Of a stretch of DNA of 64,000 nt, positions 30,806-40,886 are shown in pieces. The position numbers and the translations under genes are program-made. Origin of the DNA: Alphaproteobacteria bacterium (GTDB lineage Bacteria; Pseudomonadota; Alphaproteobacteria; Caulobacterales; Aquidulcibacteraceae); the NCBI GenBank assembly GCA_027488965.1, contig JAIYAO010000131.1:1-64000 (forward strand), given 5' to 3'. Position 1 is the stretch's first letter, and each line of letters begins with the position of its first letter. The notes beneath the pieces were generated by a model. The model was not told where the DNA came from. It was given only the letters and a program-made list of their open reading frames with translations, and searched no databases.

Positions 30806-32547
30806 GCGATCAGCACTGTCTTGCCGCCCGGCTGGGTGGCGAGGTCGGGCTTGGCGCGGAACGCGACGGCCTCATTGCGGGCATGCACATTGTGCTCGAA
30901 CAGGCGCTGCAGGCGGGCGACTGCGTCCGGCGCGGCGGCCGTCACGGCCTGGCGGCGCGAGGCGCCGCCCTGGCGGGCGCGGCTGGCGATGAAGTCGAGG
31001 TCGGCGGTGGCGAACACATCGCCGGCGCGCACGCCCACCTGCATCAGCATCTCGATGGCCTTTTCCGCCTGGCTCTTCTCGACCAGGTTGAACCGCTCTG
31101 CGGGGCCGGCGTCGTTGGCCGAGGCCGGCACAGCCCAGTTCTGGGTGTAGTCCGTGTTGGCGAAGCGCGGGGCTTCCACGGTCTCGGCGACGACCGCAGC
31201 GTAGGCGGGACGGCCGCCGGCGCTGGCGTACATCTTCTCCACCACGTGCTGGCTTTCGGCCACGGCTGCGGGCGCAGGTTCCGCCATGACGGGCTTTTGC
31301 GCGACCTGGGCGGCCCCTGCCATCGCCGAGAGGCGACGCTGGATCGAGGCGGCGTGACGGTCGGCGGCGGCCTGCGCCTCTTCGGAAGCGCGGCGCGCTT
31401 CGTCGGCGGCGTCCTTCAGCTTCGCCAGCGTGGAAACGGCGCTGTCCTCCATCGCCTGCGTTTCGCTGCGGATCATCTGTGCGACGCGGCGTGCGTCGGC
31501 GACGGCGCGCTGCGTCGTCTCACGAACAGCGCTTGCAGTGGCGTTGGCGGCCTGGGTGGCGTTCTCGGCGGACTGGCGGGCGGTATCGGTGAGCGTCGTC
31601 GCCTGGGTGAGGGCCTCCAGCGCCGACACGATCGTGCCGTCGAGGCGTTGGGCTGCGAGCTGCGTGGCGGTGGCGGCTCCGTCCATGGCTTCGGTGCGCT
31701 CGGCCATCAGGGCGGCGGAGGCGGCGAAGTTCGTGAGGTGCGACTGGAAGGTCTCGTCGGCGGCCACGTACTCCTGGCGCACGAGGCGGGAGGCCTCCCG
31801 CATGAGGCGGATCTGGCGGCCCACGTTCTCGCCCAGCACATCGGACTGCTGACGCAGTTCGGTGGTGAGATCCTCGAACGCAATCCGTTCGCTCTGCAGC
31901 GTGGCCGACAGCGTGCCCGCGCCGTCCTTGGCGCTGGCGACAGCCTGGTCGAACACCACCGCGTTGCGCGCGGCGGCGGCCTCCAGTTCGGCGAAGCGGT
32001 CGAGCGCCACTTCGACGACGGACTGCAGCGCGCCGATTTCGGCGCGGACGGTTTCGCCCAGCGAGCGGGCGCGGTCTTCCACGGCGTCGGCGGGCGCCAG
32101 AGCCTGGGTGGCGAGCTTCGCCAGCTGCGCAGTCTCGCGCCGCACGCGGTTGGCCTCGCGCGCCGCGGCGGCGGTGAAGAGGATGAGCAGTGCAGGCGCC
32201 AGCGCCACCGCCACAATGCCCACGAGTACCGCCGGGTGCTGGTACTGGAGGGCGTCGCGGCCGATGAATGCGAGCGGCGCGCCGAGCGCTGCGCCAATCC
32301 ACGCGAGCGCGCCCGTCACGCCCCAGAACCCCGCGCCCGCAGGGGCGGGGGTGTCTTCAACGGGATCCGACGCAAGCGCCTCGATCTCCGCGAAGGGGAT
32401 CATGGTTTCTTCGGCGCCGACGGAGGCCGCTTCCGGCGGGTCTTCCGCGGTCACGGCCGCGGCTTCCGCCAGGTCGCCTTCGCGCAGGGCGGCCTCAAGG
32501 TGGGCGAACTCTTCGTCGAGAGTTCCCGGTTTGACATCGTCGTGCAT
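30775..32547 (-). CDS. Membrane-anchored coiled-coil protein, TipN-like (tentative), copy 2
   Basis: Two N-terminal TM segments, long Ala/Glu-rich coiled coil, C-terminal module VGVRAGDVFATADLDFIASRARQGGASRRQAV...LLVDAALG shared with the neighbour. Confidence 0.6.
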   Translation of the reverse strand: MHDDVKPGTLDEEFAHLEAALREGDLAEAAAVTAEDPPEAASVGAEETMIPFAEIEALASDPVEDTPAPAGAGFWGVTGALAWIGAALGAPLAFIGRDALQYQHPAVLVGIVAVALAPALLILFTAAAAREANRVRRETAQLAKLATQALAPADAVEDRARSLGETVRAEIGALQSVVEVALDRFAELEAAAARNAVVFDQAVASAKDGAGTLSATLQSERIAFEDLTTELRQQSDVLGENVGRQIRLMREASRLVRQEYVAADETFQSHLTNFAASAALMAERTEAMDGAATATQLAAQRLDGTIVSALEALTQATTLTDTARQSAENATQAANATASAVRETTQRAVADARRVAQMIRSETQAMEDSAVSTLAKLKDAADEARRASEEAQAAADRHAASIQRRLSAMAGAAQVAQKPVMAEPAPAAVAESQHVVEKMYASAGGRPAYAAVVAETVEAPRFANTDYTQNWAVPASANDAGPAERFNLVEKSQAEKAIEMLMQVGVRAGDVFATADLDFIASRARQGGASRRQAVTAAAPDAVARLQRLFEHNVHARNEAVAFRAKPDLATQPGGKTVLIAYLLVDAALG

Positions 32548-32637
32548 GATCGATCGCTCCAAGATCGGCCTGCGCCGTCGCGGTGTGCAACGGGGGGAGG
32601 GCTCGCGGATCAGGGGAAGCAATTCGGGCGCCAGACG

Positions 32638-32667
32638 AAAAACGCGCCGTGGTTCCCCACGGCGCGT
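32638..32667 (-). terminator. Rho-independent terminator of the 689-aa coiled-coil gene
   Basis: Minus-strand ACGCGCCGTGG-GGAA-CCACGGCGCGT (perfect 11-bp stem) followed by TTTT. Confidence 0.8.
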
Positions 32668-32692
32668 CAATCATGTCCCCCGTGAGGGGCGC

Positions 32693-34762
32693 CTAGCTTG
32701 AGGCGGCGTCGATCAGGAGGAAGGCCCGGGTCTGGTCGGCGCTCATGGAGGCCCGGCCGCGGCCGAGCAGGTCGGCGATGCGGGCGCCTTCGGCTTCGAG
32801 GAAGCGGGCGGCTTCCTCGCGGGCGCGGGGGTCCGTATCGAACCGTTCGGCCAGCCGCAGCACCGCCTCGGGGGCCGCGTCGCGGACCGCGCGGCGCCGC
32901 GCCTGGGTGCCGTTGCGGGCGCGGGCCCCGATCCGGTCCAGCGCCGCCGTGGAGAACACCTCCGGCAGGCGCACCCCGATGGTCTCCATCATCTGGGCGG
33001 TACGCCCGGGGGTCGGGGGCGGACGGTCAAACAGGGGGTCGGCGGGGCGCACGGCGCCGATGGCGGCGGCCGGCGCGCTGTGGTGAAGGGAAAACGTCTG
33101 GGGCTGGGCGGCCCCCCGGGCCGAAACCGGCGCGGTCGCCGGCGCCGGCGGCTGCGCAAACGCGTGGGCGAAGCCGGGCATGGCGGGGGTCGCCGCAGCG
33201 GCGCTCATCGCCGGGGTCCGCGGGGGCTGCACGGGCGGAGGTTCCGGGGCACGGCGCACGGCCACAGGCGCCTCATACTCGTTGGGGGCGGCGGTCACGA
33301 GCGGCCGGCCGGCCGGCTCCCGCAACTGGCTGACGGCAGGCTCGGCGTCGACGCTGCGCAGCATGTCGCGCCAGCTCCAGCGGTCGGCGTTGCCCCGCTC
33401 GGCGTTGACCTTCTCTTCAAGCGTCGCCCGTCCGTCGGCGCGGGACTGGATGCGCGGGCCGATGCCGAACTGTTCGCCGAAGCCTGGGCGGCGCTGATCC
33501 GCCGGCAGGGCGGCGACCCGGGCCACCTGCTCCTCGAAGCGCTGGGCTTCCATCCGCTCCACGTCGCGACGGGCGGTTTCGGCCCGCGCCGCTTCCCGGG
33601 CTGCACGATCCTTGCCGCCCTGGATGAAGCTGAAGGTGCGGTTCTGGGCGGGTTTGCGGGAGGGCGGCGGCAGGGCGCCGGTCGCCTCGCGGGCGTCCAC
33701 GGCGGCGCCGCGGGCCGCTTCAGCCGCTTCGCGCAGGCGCTCCAGCGCCACGGCGGCTTCCCGCTCCACGGTCTGGGCCTCGGCGCGGATGAGTTCGGCC
33801 ACCCGGCGGGCATCGTCGATGGCGCGGTTGGTCGTCTCGCGCACCGCGCCGGCAGTGGTGTTGGCGGCCAGCGTCGCGGCCTCGGTGGATTTCTTGGCGG
33901 CCTCGGTGAGGCTGGTGGCCTGGGCCAGCGTGTCCAGTGCGCCCGACAGCGCGCCCTCCAGGCGCTGGGTGCTCTCGGCGGTGGAGGCGGCGGCCTGGGT
34001 CAGCAGGCCGGTGCGTTCGCCGATGGACTGGGCTGTGGCCCCGATCGCCTGCAGGCGGCCGTCCAGCACCTGGTCGACTGCACGCAGCTGCACTTCCGCT
34101 TCGCGGGCCGCCGCCGTGATCGAGTGGGACTGGCGTTGGATGGTCTCGCCCAGCCGCGCCACGTTGGTGTTGAGGTCGCCGGAGATCTGCATGAGCACCG
34201 CGCGCTCGCGCTCCAGACCGCTGATCATGGCGCCTGCGCCCTGTTGGGCGGTGGCGGCGGCCTGGTCGATGGCGGCCTTCTGGCGGGTGACGACAGTCTC
34301 CACCGCCGCGAGCTTGGCGAGGGCTTCCTCGAGGGACTTGTCGAGCGCCGCGATCTCCCCGCGCATGGAGATGCCAAGGCGGCGCGCCGCAGCCTCCGCT
34401 ACCGGGGACGGATTCATCATGCGGTCCGCCGCGTCGGCCAGCCGGCGCGCCTGCGCCTGCGCCCGTACGCCTTCACGCACTGCTGCGCCGGCAAAAAGCA
34501 GGAGGCCGGCGGGCAGGAGTGCGGTGAACGCCAGCGCCGCGCCCTGAATGAACGTCATGGCGCCCAGGGCGCCAAATCCCACGAGGGCCGCCGTCACGCA
34601 AAGCACCGCCGCCACCCAGGCCAGGGCCAGGAACGCGGCTGCGCGCGCCATCCAGCCGCCGGCCTGCGCCGTCTCCGCGGCGGGCTCCAGCGGGCGGTCC
34701 ATCACGGCGTGCTCGGCCGGGACCGGGGTGATGTCGTCGCGTTCCGGAATGATCCGCCCCAT
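32693..34762 (-). CDS. Membrane-anchored coiled-coil protein, TipN-like (tentative), copy 1
   Basis: Two N-terminal TM segments, coiled coil, Pro-rich linker, C-terminal IGVRLPEVFSTAALDRIGARARNGTQARRRAV...FLLIDAASS. Confidence 0.6.
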   Translation of the reverse strand: MGRIIPERDDITPVPAEHAVMDRPLEPAAETAQAGGWMARAAAFLALAWVAAVLCVTAALVGFGALGAMTFIQGAALAFTALLPAGLLLFAGAAVREGVRAQAQARRLADAADRMMNPSPVAEAAARRLGISMRGEIAALDKSLEEALAKLAAVETVVTRQKAAIDQAAATAQQGAGAMISGLERERAVLMQISGDLNTNVARLGETIQRQSHSITAAAREAEVQLRAVDQVLDGRLQAIGATAQSIGERTGLLTQAAASTAESTQRLEGALSGALDTLAQATSLTEAAKKSTEAATLAANTTAGAVRETTNRAIDDARRVAELIRAEAQTVEREAAVALERLREAAEAARGAAVDAREATGALPPPSRKPAQNRTFSFIQGGKDRAAREAARAETARRDVERMEAQRFEEQVARVAALPADQRRPGFGEQFGIGPRIQSRADGRATLEEKVNAERGNADRWSWRDMLRSVDAEPAVSQLREPAGRPLVTAAPNEYEAPVAVRRAPEPPPVQPPRTPAMSAAAATPAMPGFAHAFAQPPAPATAPVSARGAAQPQTFSLHHSAPAAAIGAVRPADPLFDRPPPTPGRTAQMMETIGVRLPEVFSTAALDRIGARARNGTQARRRAVRDAAPEAVLRLAERFDTDPRAREEAARFLEAEGARIADLLGRGRASMSADQTRAFLLIDAASS

Positions 34763-34969
34763 CGCGCTGTCTTTCCCGTGGCGTCCGCCGGAGTCACCCG
34801 GCCATACGACCCGCAGGGGTCGCGCAGGGACGCGCGTAACGGAAACCCGGAAATCGTGTCAGGACAAGGGCGCCAACGCCCTCGCGCGCTTTCCTCGCCC
34901 CTCGATTGCGCAGAATACGCCAGAGGCGAACAACAAACCGTAAGCGTGCCGAAACTTCAGGCGGACGGC

Positions 34970-35185
34970 TCAGCCGTTGGGGCACGCGCCAGGCGATTGC
35001 AGCTCCATCCCGAAGCCGGCCACATTGAAACTCGGCGCCCGGGCGCTCGAACACATGGCGGGGGCGCTGTCTGCGCCCTTCACGGGGCAGGCCGCTTCCT
35101 CGGCGGCCGGGACGATGGTCACCCCGATCCAACCCAGCGCCAAGGCAATCACCAGGTCGCGTATCAGAACCACGACGCGGATCAT
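34970..35185 (-). CDS. Small hypothetical membrane/exported protein (71 aa)
   Basis: MIRVVVLIRDLVIALALGWIGVTIVPAAEEAACPVKG... with N-terminal hydrophobic segment. Confidence 0.5.
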   Translation of the reverse strand: MIRVVVLIRDLVIALALGWIGVTIVPAAEEAACPVKGADSAPAMCSSARAPSFNVAGFGMELQSPGACPNG

Positions 35186-35347
35186 CTGCGACTCCCTCGC
35201 TCCCACAACCAAGCTTTTGCGCCCAACGCGTCCTGCGGGCAAGTCCTTGTCTCGCCCGGCCCGCCTGAATTCCGCGCCGGTGTGGCGACAGGGTTGACGG
35301 AGTACGCCTGATGGGGGAAGGTGCAAGCGTTACATTATAACGGATCA

Positions 35348-35758
35348 ATGATGCTGGATGGACAGGCCCGCGCCGATGCCCTCGCGGCCCCTGCGCCGCG
35401 GGGCGGCGGGGCGCACTGGGCGCACGTGGCGATGGTCGCGCTGCACACCCTGTGCTGCGCGCTGCCTGTTCTGGCGTCGCTGATGGGGCTGGCCGCGAGC
35501 GCCGCTCTGGTCGGCGGCGTGCTGCGCATCCACGATGTCCTGCACGGTCGGGAGTTCATCCTGCTGGGGGCCTCCGCCGTACTGGTGGCGTTCGGCGGGT
35601 TGGCCGAGTGGCGGCTTTACGGGGCGGGTCGGCGGCGCATCTCGGTCCTGTTCGCCATTTCGTTGGCCTGTTTCGCGTTCAACGCGGCGATCGTGTTCGG
35701 CCACCGGGCCCGCGCGGCTGAGATGGTCGTCGCGCCCGTGGTTGCGCCGCTGGTCTGA
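35348..35758 (+). CDS. Small hypothetical membrane protein
   Basis: Four hydrophobic segments; HTLCCALPVLASLMGLAAS cysteine-containing first TM. Confidence 0.65.
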   Translation: MMLDGQARADALAAPAPRGGGAHWAHVAMVALHTLCCALPVLASLMGLAASAALVGGVLRIHDVLHGREFILLGASAVLVAFGGLAEWRLYGAGRRRISVLFAISLACFAFNAAIVFGHRARAAEMVVAPVVAPLV

Positions 35759-35864
35759 AGCCGCAAGGCGCGTGTTGCATTTCGGGGCGCCGCCGCTATG
35801 GTCCGCCCCCTTCGGCAGGCGCGCGAGTGAGTCGCGCACCTGAAGACGGGCCTCAGGGTTCGGC

Positions 35865-35940
<76 letters not shown>

Positions 35941-36063
35941 AGGTGCCTCATGGTTATGGGCGCACCACCGGGTCCGGCCCGGTTCACCACTCTCCGCCGC
36001 GCGGCTTTCGCGCCGGGATTTCCTCGCCCATAGTCTGCGCCAGACAAAGACTCCGGAGGGGGC

Positions 36064-36912
36064 ATGGGAGAGACGCCGTGGCAGGACTGGGTCGGGCGCA
36101 CCGACGTCCAGACCGACGTGATCACCGCGGCCCCGGTGCGGGCGCTCGCCGCCACGCTCAACCAGGCTGACGCCATCGCCGCCGAGGCGGGCGCGCCGCT
36201 GCCGCCGCCGTGGATCTGGCTGTATTTCCTGCCGTTTGCGCCCATGGCGGAGGTGGGCCCGGATGGGCACCCCAAACGCGGCGGGTTCCTGCCGCCCATT
36301 CCGTTGCCCCGGCGCATGTGGGCGGGCAGCGCGTGCACCTTCCACGCGCCCGTGCGCATCGGCGATACGGTGACGCGCACCTCCACCATCGCCAACGTTG
36401 CGGAGAAGTCCGGCAAGACCGGCGCCATGGTGTTCGCCACGGTGCGCCATGAGGTGCGCGTGGGAGATGTGCTCGCCATCGAGGAAACGCAGGACATCGT
36501 CTATCTGCCGATCCCGGACCGCTTCGCCCCGCCGCCGCCCACGCCGGTCCCCGCGTGCGACTGGCGAGAACCCGTCGCGATCGATCCCGTGCTTCTGTTC
36601 CGGTTTTCGGCGCTCACCTTCAACGGCCACCGCATTCACTATGACCGCACCTACGCCACCGAGGTGGAGAAGTATCCGGGCCTTGTAGTGCATGGACCGC
36701 TGCAGGCGGTGCTGTTGTTCGACGCTGCACGCCGCCACGCGCCGGGGCGAACGCCCACGCGATTTGCGTTCCGTGGTCTGCGGCCGCTGTTCGATTTCGA
36801 TGCGGTGACTTTGCAGGGCCGCGCGCGCGAGGATGGCGGCGCGGATCTCTTTTCCGCCAACGCAGAGGGCGCCATCGGCATGCAGGCGTCCGTGCACTGG
36901 GCGACGCCATGA
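36064..36912 (+). CDS. meh: Mesaconyl-C4-CoA hydratase-like FAS1-type dehydratase
   Basis: WIWLYFLPFAPMAEVGPDGHPKRGGFLPPIPLPRRMWAGS; C-terminal RFSALTFNGHRIHYDRTYATEVEKYPGLVVHGPLQA. Confidence 0.85.
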   Translation: MGETPWQDWVGRTDVQTDVITAAPVRALAATLNQADAIAAEAGAPLPPPWIWLYFLPFAPMAEVGPDGHPKRGGFLPPIPLPRRMWAGSACTFHAPVRIGDTVTRTSTIANVAEKSGKTGAMVFATVRHEVRVGDVLAIEETQDIVYLPIPDRFAPPPPTPVPACDWREPVAIDPVLLFRFSALTFNGHRIHYDRTYATEVEKYPGLVVHGPLQAVLLFDAARRHAPGRTPTRFAFRGLRPLFDFDAVTLQGRAREDGGADLFSANAEGAIGMQASVHWATP

Positions 36913-37841
36913 GCGCCGCGGCCCCGCCTCGGCTGGAGCGGTCGATCCTCATCGTGCCCGCCTCCAGTCCCGCCATGATCGCCAAGGCCGCCGCCGCGAC
37001 AGCGGACGCGGTGTGCATCGACTGCGAGGATGCAGTGGCGCCGGACCAGAAGGCTGCGGCGCGCGGCCATGCGGCGCACGCGCTCAACACGCTCGATTTC
37101 GGCGGCAAGTTGAAGCTCGTGCGCATCAACGGCCTCGACACGCCGTTCGCATATCGCGACGTGGTGGAGATCGTGGAGGCGGCGGGCGCGCGCCTTGACC
37201 TGATCGTCGTGCCCAAGGTCAACGGACGCGACGAGGTGCGCTTCGTCGATACGCTGCTGACGCAGGTGGAAGCGGCGTGCGGCCTTGCACGCGCCATCGG
37301 CATCGAGGCGCTCATCGAGACCGCTGCAGGCGTGCTCAACATCCGCGACGTCGTCACCGCGAGTCCGCGCCTGGAGGCGCTCATCTACGGATCGGGGGAC
37401 TACGCCGCGTCCGTGGGCATGCCGCTCGACGCCATCGGCGCCTTTGACGCGCATGATGCGCTCTATCCCGGCCATCGCTGGCATCACGTGATGGGGGCCG
37501 TGGTCAACGCCGCGCACGCGCACGGCCTGCGCGCCATCGACGGGCCTTTCGCGCCGTTCCGGGACGGCGAAGGTCTCGAGAAGGCGGCGCGCATAGCGCG
37601 TGTGATGGGCTTTGACGGCAAGTGGTGCATCCACCCCAGTCAGCCCGCCACGGTCGATGCGGTGTTCGCGCCGACGGCGAAAGAGATCGCCTTCGCACAG
37701 GAGGTCGTGGCCGCCTATGCGGAAGCCCAGGCGGCAGGCCGCGGGGCCATCTCCGTCCAGGGCCGGATGGTGGACGCCGCGAACCTGCGCATGTGCGGGG
37801 AAATCCTGGCGCGCGCGCGTCTCGCGGGTCTCGTGAAATAG
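36909..37841 (+). CDS. HpcH/HpaI-CitE-type CoA ester lyase (citramalyl/malyl-CoA lyase-like)
   Basis: RSILIVPASSPAMIAKAAAATADAVCIDCEDAVAPDQK; LIETAAGVLNI; GKWCIHPSQ. Confidence 0.9.
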   Translation: MSAAAPPRLERSILIVPASSPAMIAKAAAATADAVCIDCEDAVAPDQKAAARGHAAHALNTLDFGGKLKLVRINGLDTPFAYRDVVEIVEAAGARLDLIVVPKVNGRDEVRFVDTLLTQVEAACGLARAIGIEALIETAAGVLNIRDVVTASPRLEALIYGSGDYAASVGMPLDAIGAFDAHDALYPGHRWHHVMGAVVNAAHAHGLRAIDGPFAPFRDGEGLEKAARIARVMGFDGKWCIHPSQPATVDAVFAPTAKEIAFAQEVVAAYAEAQAAGRGAISVQGRMVDAANLRMCGEILARARLAGLVK

Positions 37842-37869
37842 CCGGGCCAACCGGCGCGCGGAGGAAACG

Positions 37870-39084
37870 ATGGTCAAGATTCTCGAAGGCCTGCGGATCG
37901 TGGAGGGATCGGCCTTCGTGGCCGCGCCGCTCGCCGGCATGACGCTGGCGCAGATGGGCGCCGACGTGATCCGTTTCGATCGCATCCGCGGCGGGCTCGA
38001 CAATGCGCGGTGGCCGGTCACCGACACGGGCCGCAGCCTGTTCTGGGCCGGGCTCAACAAGGGCAAGCGCAGCCTCGCCGTCGACATGGCCACCCCGCGC
38101 GGGCAGGAACTCGTCACCCGCCTCATCTGCGCGCCCGGCGAACAGGCCGGCATTTTCCTCACCAACCTGCGCGTGCGGGGCTGGATGGACTACGACTCGC
38201 TGAAGAAACACCGCGCGGATCTCATCATGATGTCCGTCACCGGCGACCGCCGCGGCGGGCCGCAGGTGGACTACACCGTCAACCCCGCCGTCGGTTTTCC
38301 CAACGCCACCGGGCCCGAAGGCTCCACCGAGCCGGTGGGCCACGTGCTGCCGGCGTGGGACTGCATCACCGGCCAGCAGGCTGCGCTCGGCATCCTTGCC
38401 GCCGAACGGCACCGGCGCCTGACGGGGCAGGGGCAACTGGTGGAGCTGGCGCTGAAGGACATGGCGCTGGCCATGTTGGGCAATCTCGGGATCATCGGGG
38501 AAGTCACCGTCAACGGCGTGGACCGGCCGAAGATGGGCAACTCCCTGTACGGCGCCTATGCGCAGGACTTCGTGTGCAAGGACGGTGGCCGCGTCATCGT
38601 CGTGGCGCTCACCATCCGCCAGTGGGACAACCTCAAGGCCGCCACGCACACGCAGGTGGCGTTCGATGAACTCGCCGCCGCGCTGGGCGTGAAGCTGAGC
38701 CTGGAGGGCGAACGGTTCAAGCACCGCCATGCCATCTCGAAGGTGCTGAAGCCCTTCTTCGACACGCGCCGCGTGGAGGATTTCGCCAAGGCTTTCGACG
38801 AGAAGGGCGTGACCTGGTCACGCTACCGCAGCTTCAAGGAAGCCATCGAGCAGGACCCCGACCTCTCCACCGACAACCCCATGTTCTCCATGCTCGAGCA
38901 CCCGGGCATCGGTACGTATCTTACGCCCGGCAATCCCATCGCCTTCTCGGATGTGGAGCGCATCCCGCCGACGCGCGCGCCGAGCCTCGGCGAGAACACC
39001 GACGAGATCCTCACGGAAATCGGCTACACCGACGCCGAGATCGCACGCCTGCACGACGACCAGATTGTCGCCGGCCCGCACTGA
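37870..39084 (+). CDS. mct: Mesaconyl-CoA C1-C4 CoA transferase (CaiB/BaiF family)
   Basis: GLRIVEGSAFVAAPLAGMTLAQMGADVIRFDRIRGGLDNARWPVT...FWAGLNKGKRSLAVD; close to Chloroflexus-type Mct as remembered. Confidence 0.85.
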   Translation: MVKILEGLRIVEGSAFVAAPLAGMTLAQMGADVIRFDRIRGGLDNARWPVTDTGRSLFWAGLNKGKRSLAVDMATPRGQELVTRLICAPGEQAGIFLTNLRVRGWMDYDSLKKHRADLIMMSVTGDRRGGPQVDYTVNPAVGFPNATGPEGSTEPVGHVLPAWDCITGQQAALGILAAERHRRLTGQGQLVELALKDMALAMLGNLGIIGEVTVNGVDRPKMGNSLYGAYAQDFVCKDGGRVIVVALTIRQWDNLKAATHTQVAFDELAAALGVKLSLEGERFKHRHAISKVLKPFFDTRRVEDFAKAFDEKGVTWSRYRSFKEAIEQDPDLSTDNPMFSMLEHPGIGTYLTPGNPIAFSDVERIPPTRAPSLGENTDEILTEIGYTDAEIARLHDDQIVAGPH

Positions 39085-39091
39085 AAAACGT

Positions 39092-40810
39092 CTACTTGCA
39101 GCGTGTGGCGGCGGGCCCCAGCAGTTCCGGATTCCATCGCGTCGTCGCCTTGTAGGCGGCGCACTGGCTTTCGCGCGTTTTCAGCGCCGGATCGGCGAAC
39201 AGATCGGCCACGATGGCGTCCGGAGTCTCCACGGTGGAGATCATGCGCAGGCCGCCGCCGTTGTCGGTGTCCAGCACCATGGCCTTCAGCCCGTCCGGCG
39301 CAGCAGACCAGCGCTGCCATTGCGGCAGCCTGCCGTCCACGCCGCGGGCGGGATCGCCGGCAGCGGCGAAATGGGCCCAGTAGCTCATCATCGCATCCGA
39401 CAGCACCAGCCGGCCCGGGGCGTTCGCTTTCGTGAAGGCGTACTTGTCGAAGGTCCCCAGCAGCTTGAAGTGCCCGAACACGAACGGGATCTCCAGGCTG
39501 TGGCCGGCGCCGAGAAGCTCCGCCAGGTTGGTCACGAACACGCGGCCTTCCTCGTCCCAGTCGAAGCGGTAGGTCCACACATCCGGATGGCCGCCCGCCA
39601 CCATGCGGGCCGCCGGCCGGTCCACGCCGGCGGCGCGCCAGAAGCGGCTGGGGTAGGCGGACATCGCCTCGTACACGGCCTTGTCGCGGGCCTGCGGGAA
39701 AAGGCCCAGCGTGCGCGTCACCAGTTCGGGGTTCAGCACGTTGAACAGTTTCATCTCATCGCGGTTCGTGCCGAGGATCACCGGCACGGCGTTGTAGGCG
39801 CCCGGGCTGTCGAGCAGCGGATGAATGCCCCCGGCGGGAATGACGATGCCGTCGGCTATCACGCGCGGCGGATCGAACGCGCCACGGCTGGTGTCGTAGG
39901 CGCCGTAAACGTCCGTCAGCGGCACGGCGCGCAGCGCTTCGCCCGTCACCGCGCCGCCGCGAACGAGCTTGGCGGCGATGGCGGCGCCGGAGTCCGGGCG
40001 GTCGCCGCTCTCGGCCTCCGCCAGCGGCACGGTGTTAAACGAACCGGACTGCACGATGGCGCGGTGGAAGAGGCCCTTCGCCAGCGGGCTCGCCATCAGC
40101 GCCGCCACGTCGTGGCCGCCGGCGCTTTCACCGAAGATCGTCACCCGGCCGGCGTCGCCGCCGAACACGGCGATCTCGTCGCGGATCCATTCCAGTGCGC
40201 GGATGTGATCGAGGGCGGCGAAGTTCGGCGAGGCGTCCTGCGGCGTCTCGGCGCCTTCGCGCAGCGCGGCGTGCGCAAACCACCCCATGGGACCGAGGCG
40301 GTACTGCACGATGACCACGATCACGTTGCGCTTCGCCGCCAGCGTCGCCCCGTCATACTGTTCAGCGCGGCCCCACGTGTTGGCCCCGCCGTGGATCCAC
40401 ATCATCACCGGCAGCTTCGCGCCGCGCGCGGCGTCGGCCGTCATCGGCGGGGCGTAGACGTCGAGGTAGAGGCAGTCTTCCTGGCCGGCGATCTCGCCCC
40501 AGCGCTTCTCGTCGACGCCATCGAGCGCGTTGAGCACCTGCGGGCACCAGGGCGCGGGCGCGAGCGCTGCGCGCTCTCCCGTCCATGCGGCGGGCGGGCG
40601 CGGCGCGCGCCAGCGCAGGGCCCCCACGGGCGGGGCCGCGAAGGGAATGGCGCGCCAGACGTGCGCGCCGCTCGCCGCCACGTAGCCCACAAGCGCGCCG
40701 GTAGAGACGGTGCGGGCGGTGGCGGCGTCGGCTTGCGGCGGCGGCGCCTCGGCGGCGGGCGCGCACGCAGCGACCAGCAGCGCGACAAGCGCGGTCAGGA
40801 TCCGGATCAT
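39092..40810 (-). CDS. Type-B carboxylesterase, exported
   Basis: EDCLYLDVYAP; nucleophile elbow VTIFGESAGGHDVAALM; lipobox VAACAPA. Confidence 0.94.
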   Translation of the reverse strand: MIRILTALVALLVAACAPAAEAPPPQADAATARTVSTGALVGYVAASGAHVWRAIPFAAPPVGALRWRAPRPPAAWTGERAALAPAPWCPQVLNALDGVDEKRWGEIAGQEDCLYLDVYAPPMTADAARGAKLPVMMWIHGGANTWGRAEQYDGATLAAKRNVIVVIVQYRLGPMGWFAHAALREGAETPQDASPNFAALDHIRALEWIRDEIAVFGGDAGRVTIFGESAGGHDVAALMASPLAKGLFHRAIVQSGSFNTVPLAEAESGDRPDSGAAIAAKLVRGGAVTGEALRAVPLTDVYGAYDTSRGAFDPPRVIADGIVIPAGGIHPLLDSPGAYNAVPVILGTNRDEMKLFNVLNPELVTRTLGLFPQARDKAVYEAMSAYPSRFWRAAGVDRPAARMVAGGHPDVWTYRFDWDEEGRVFVTNLAELLGAGHSLEIPFVFGHFKLLGTFDKYAFTKANAPGRLVLSDAMMSYWAHFAAAGDPARGVDGRLPQWQRWSAAPDGLKAMVLDTDNGGGLRMISTVETPDAIVADLFADPALKTRESQCAAYKATTRWNPELLGPAATRCK

Positions 40811-40886
40811 GTGTTTCCCCGCAAGTTTCGCCACGATTAGCCGCTGGCGCGGGGCGCGCCAAGGGTGGGGCGGTTGGGCAGGCGGC

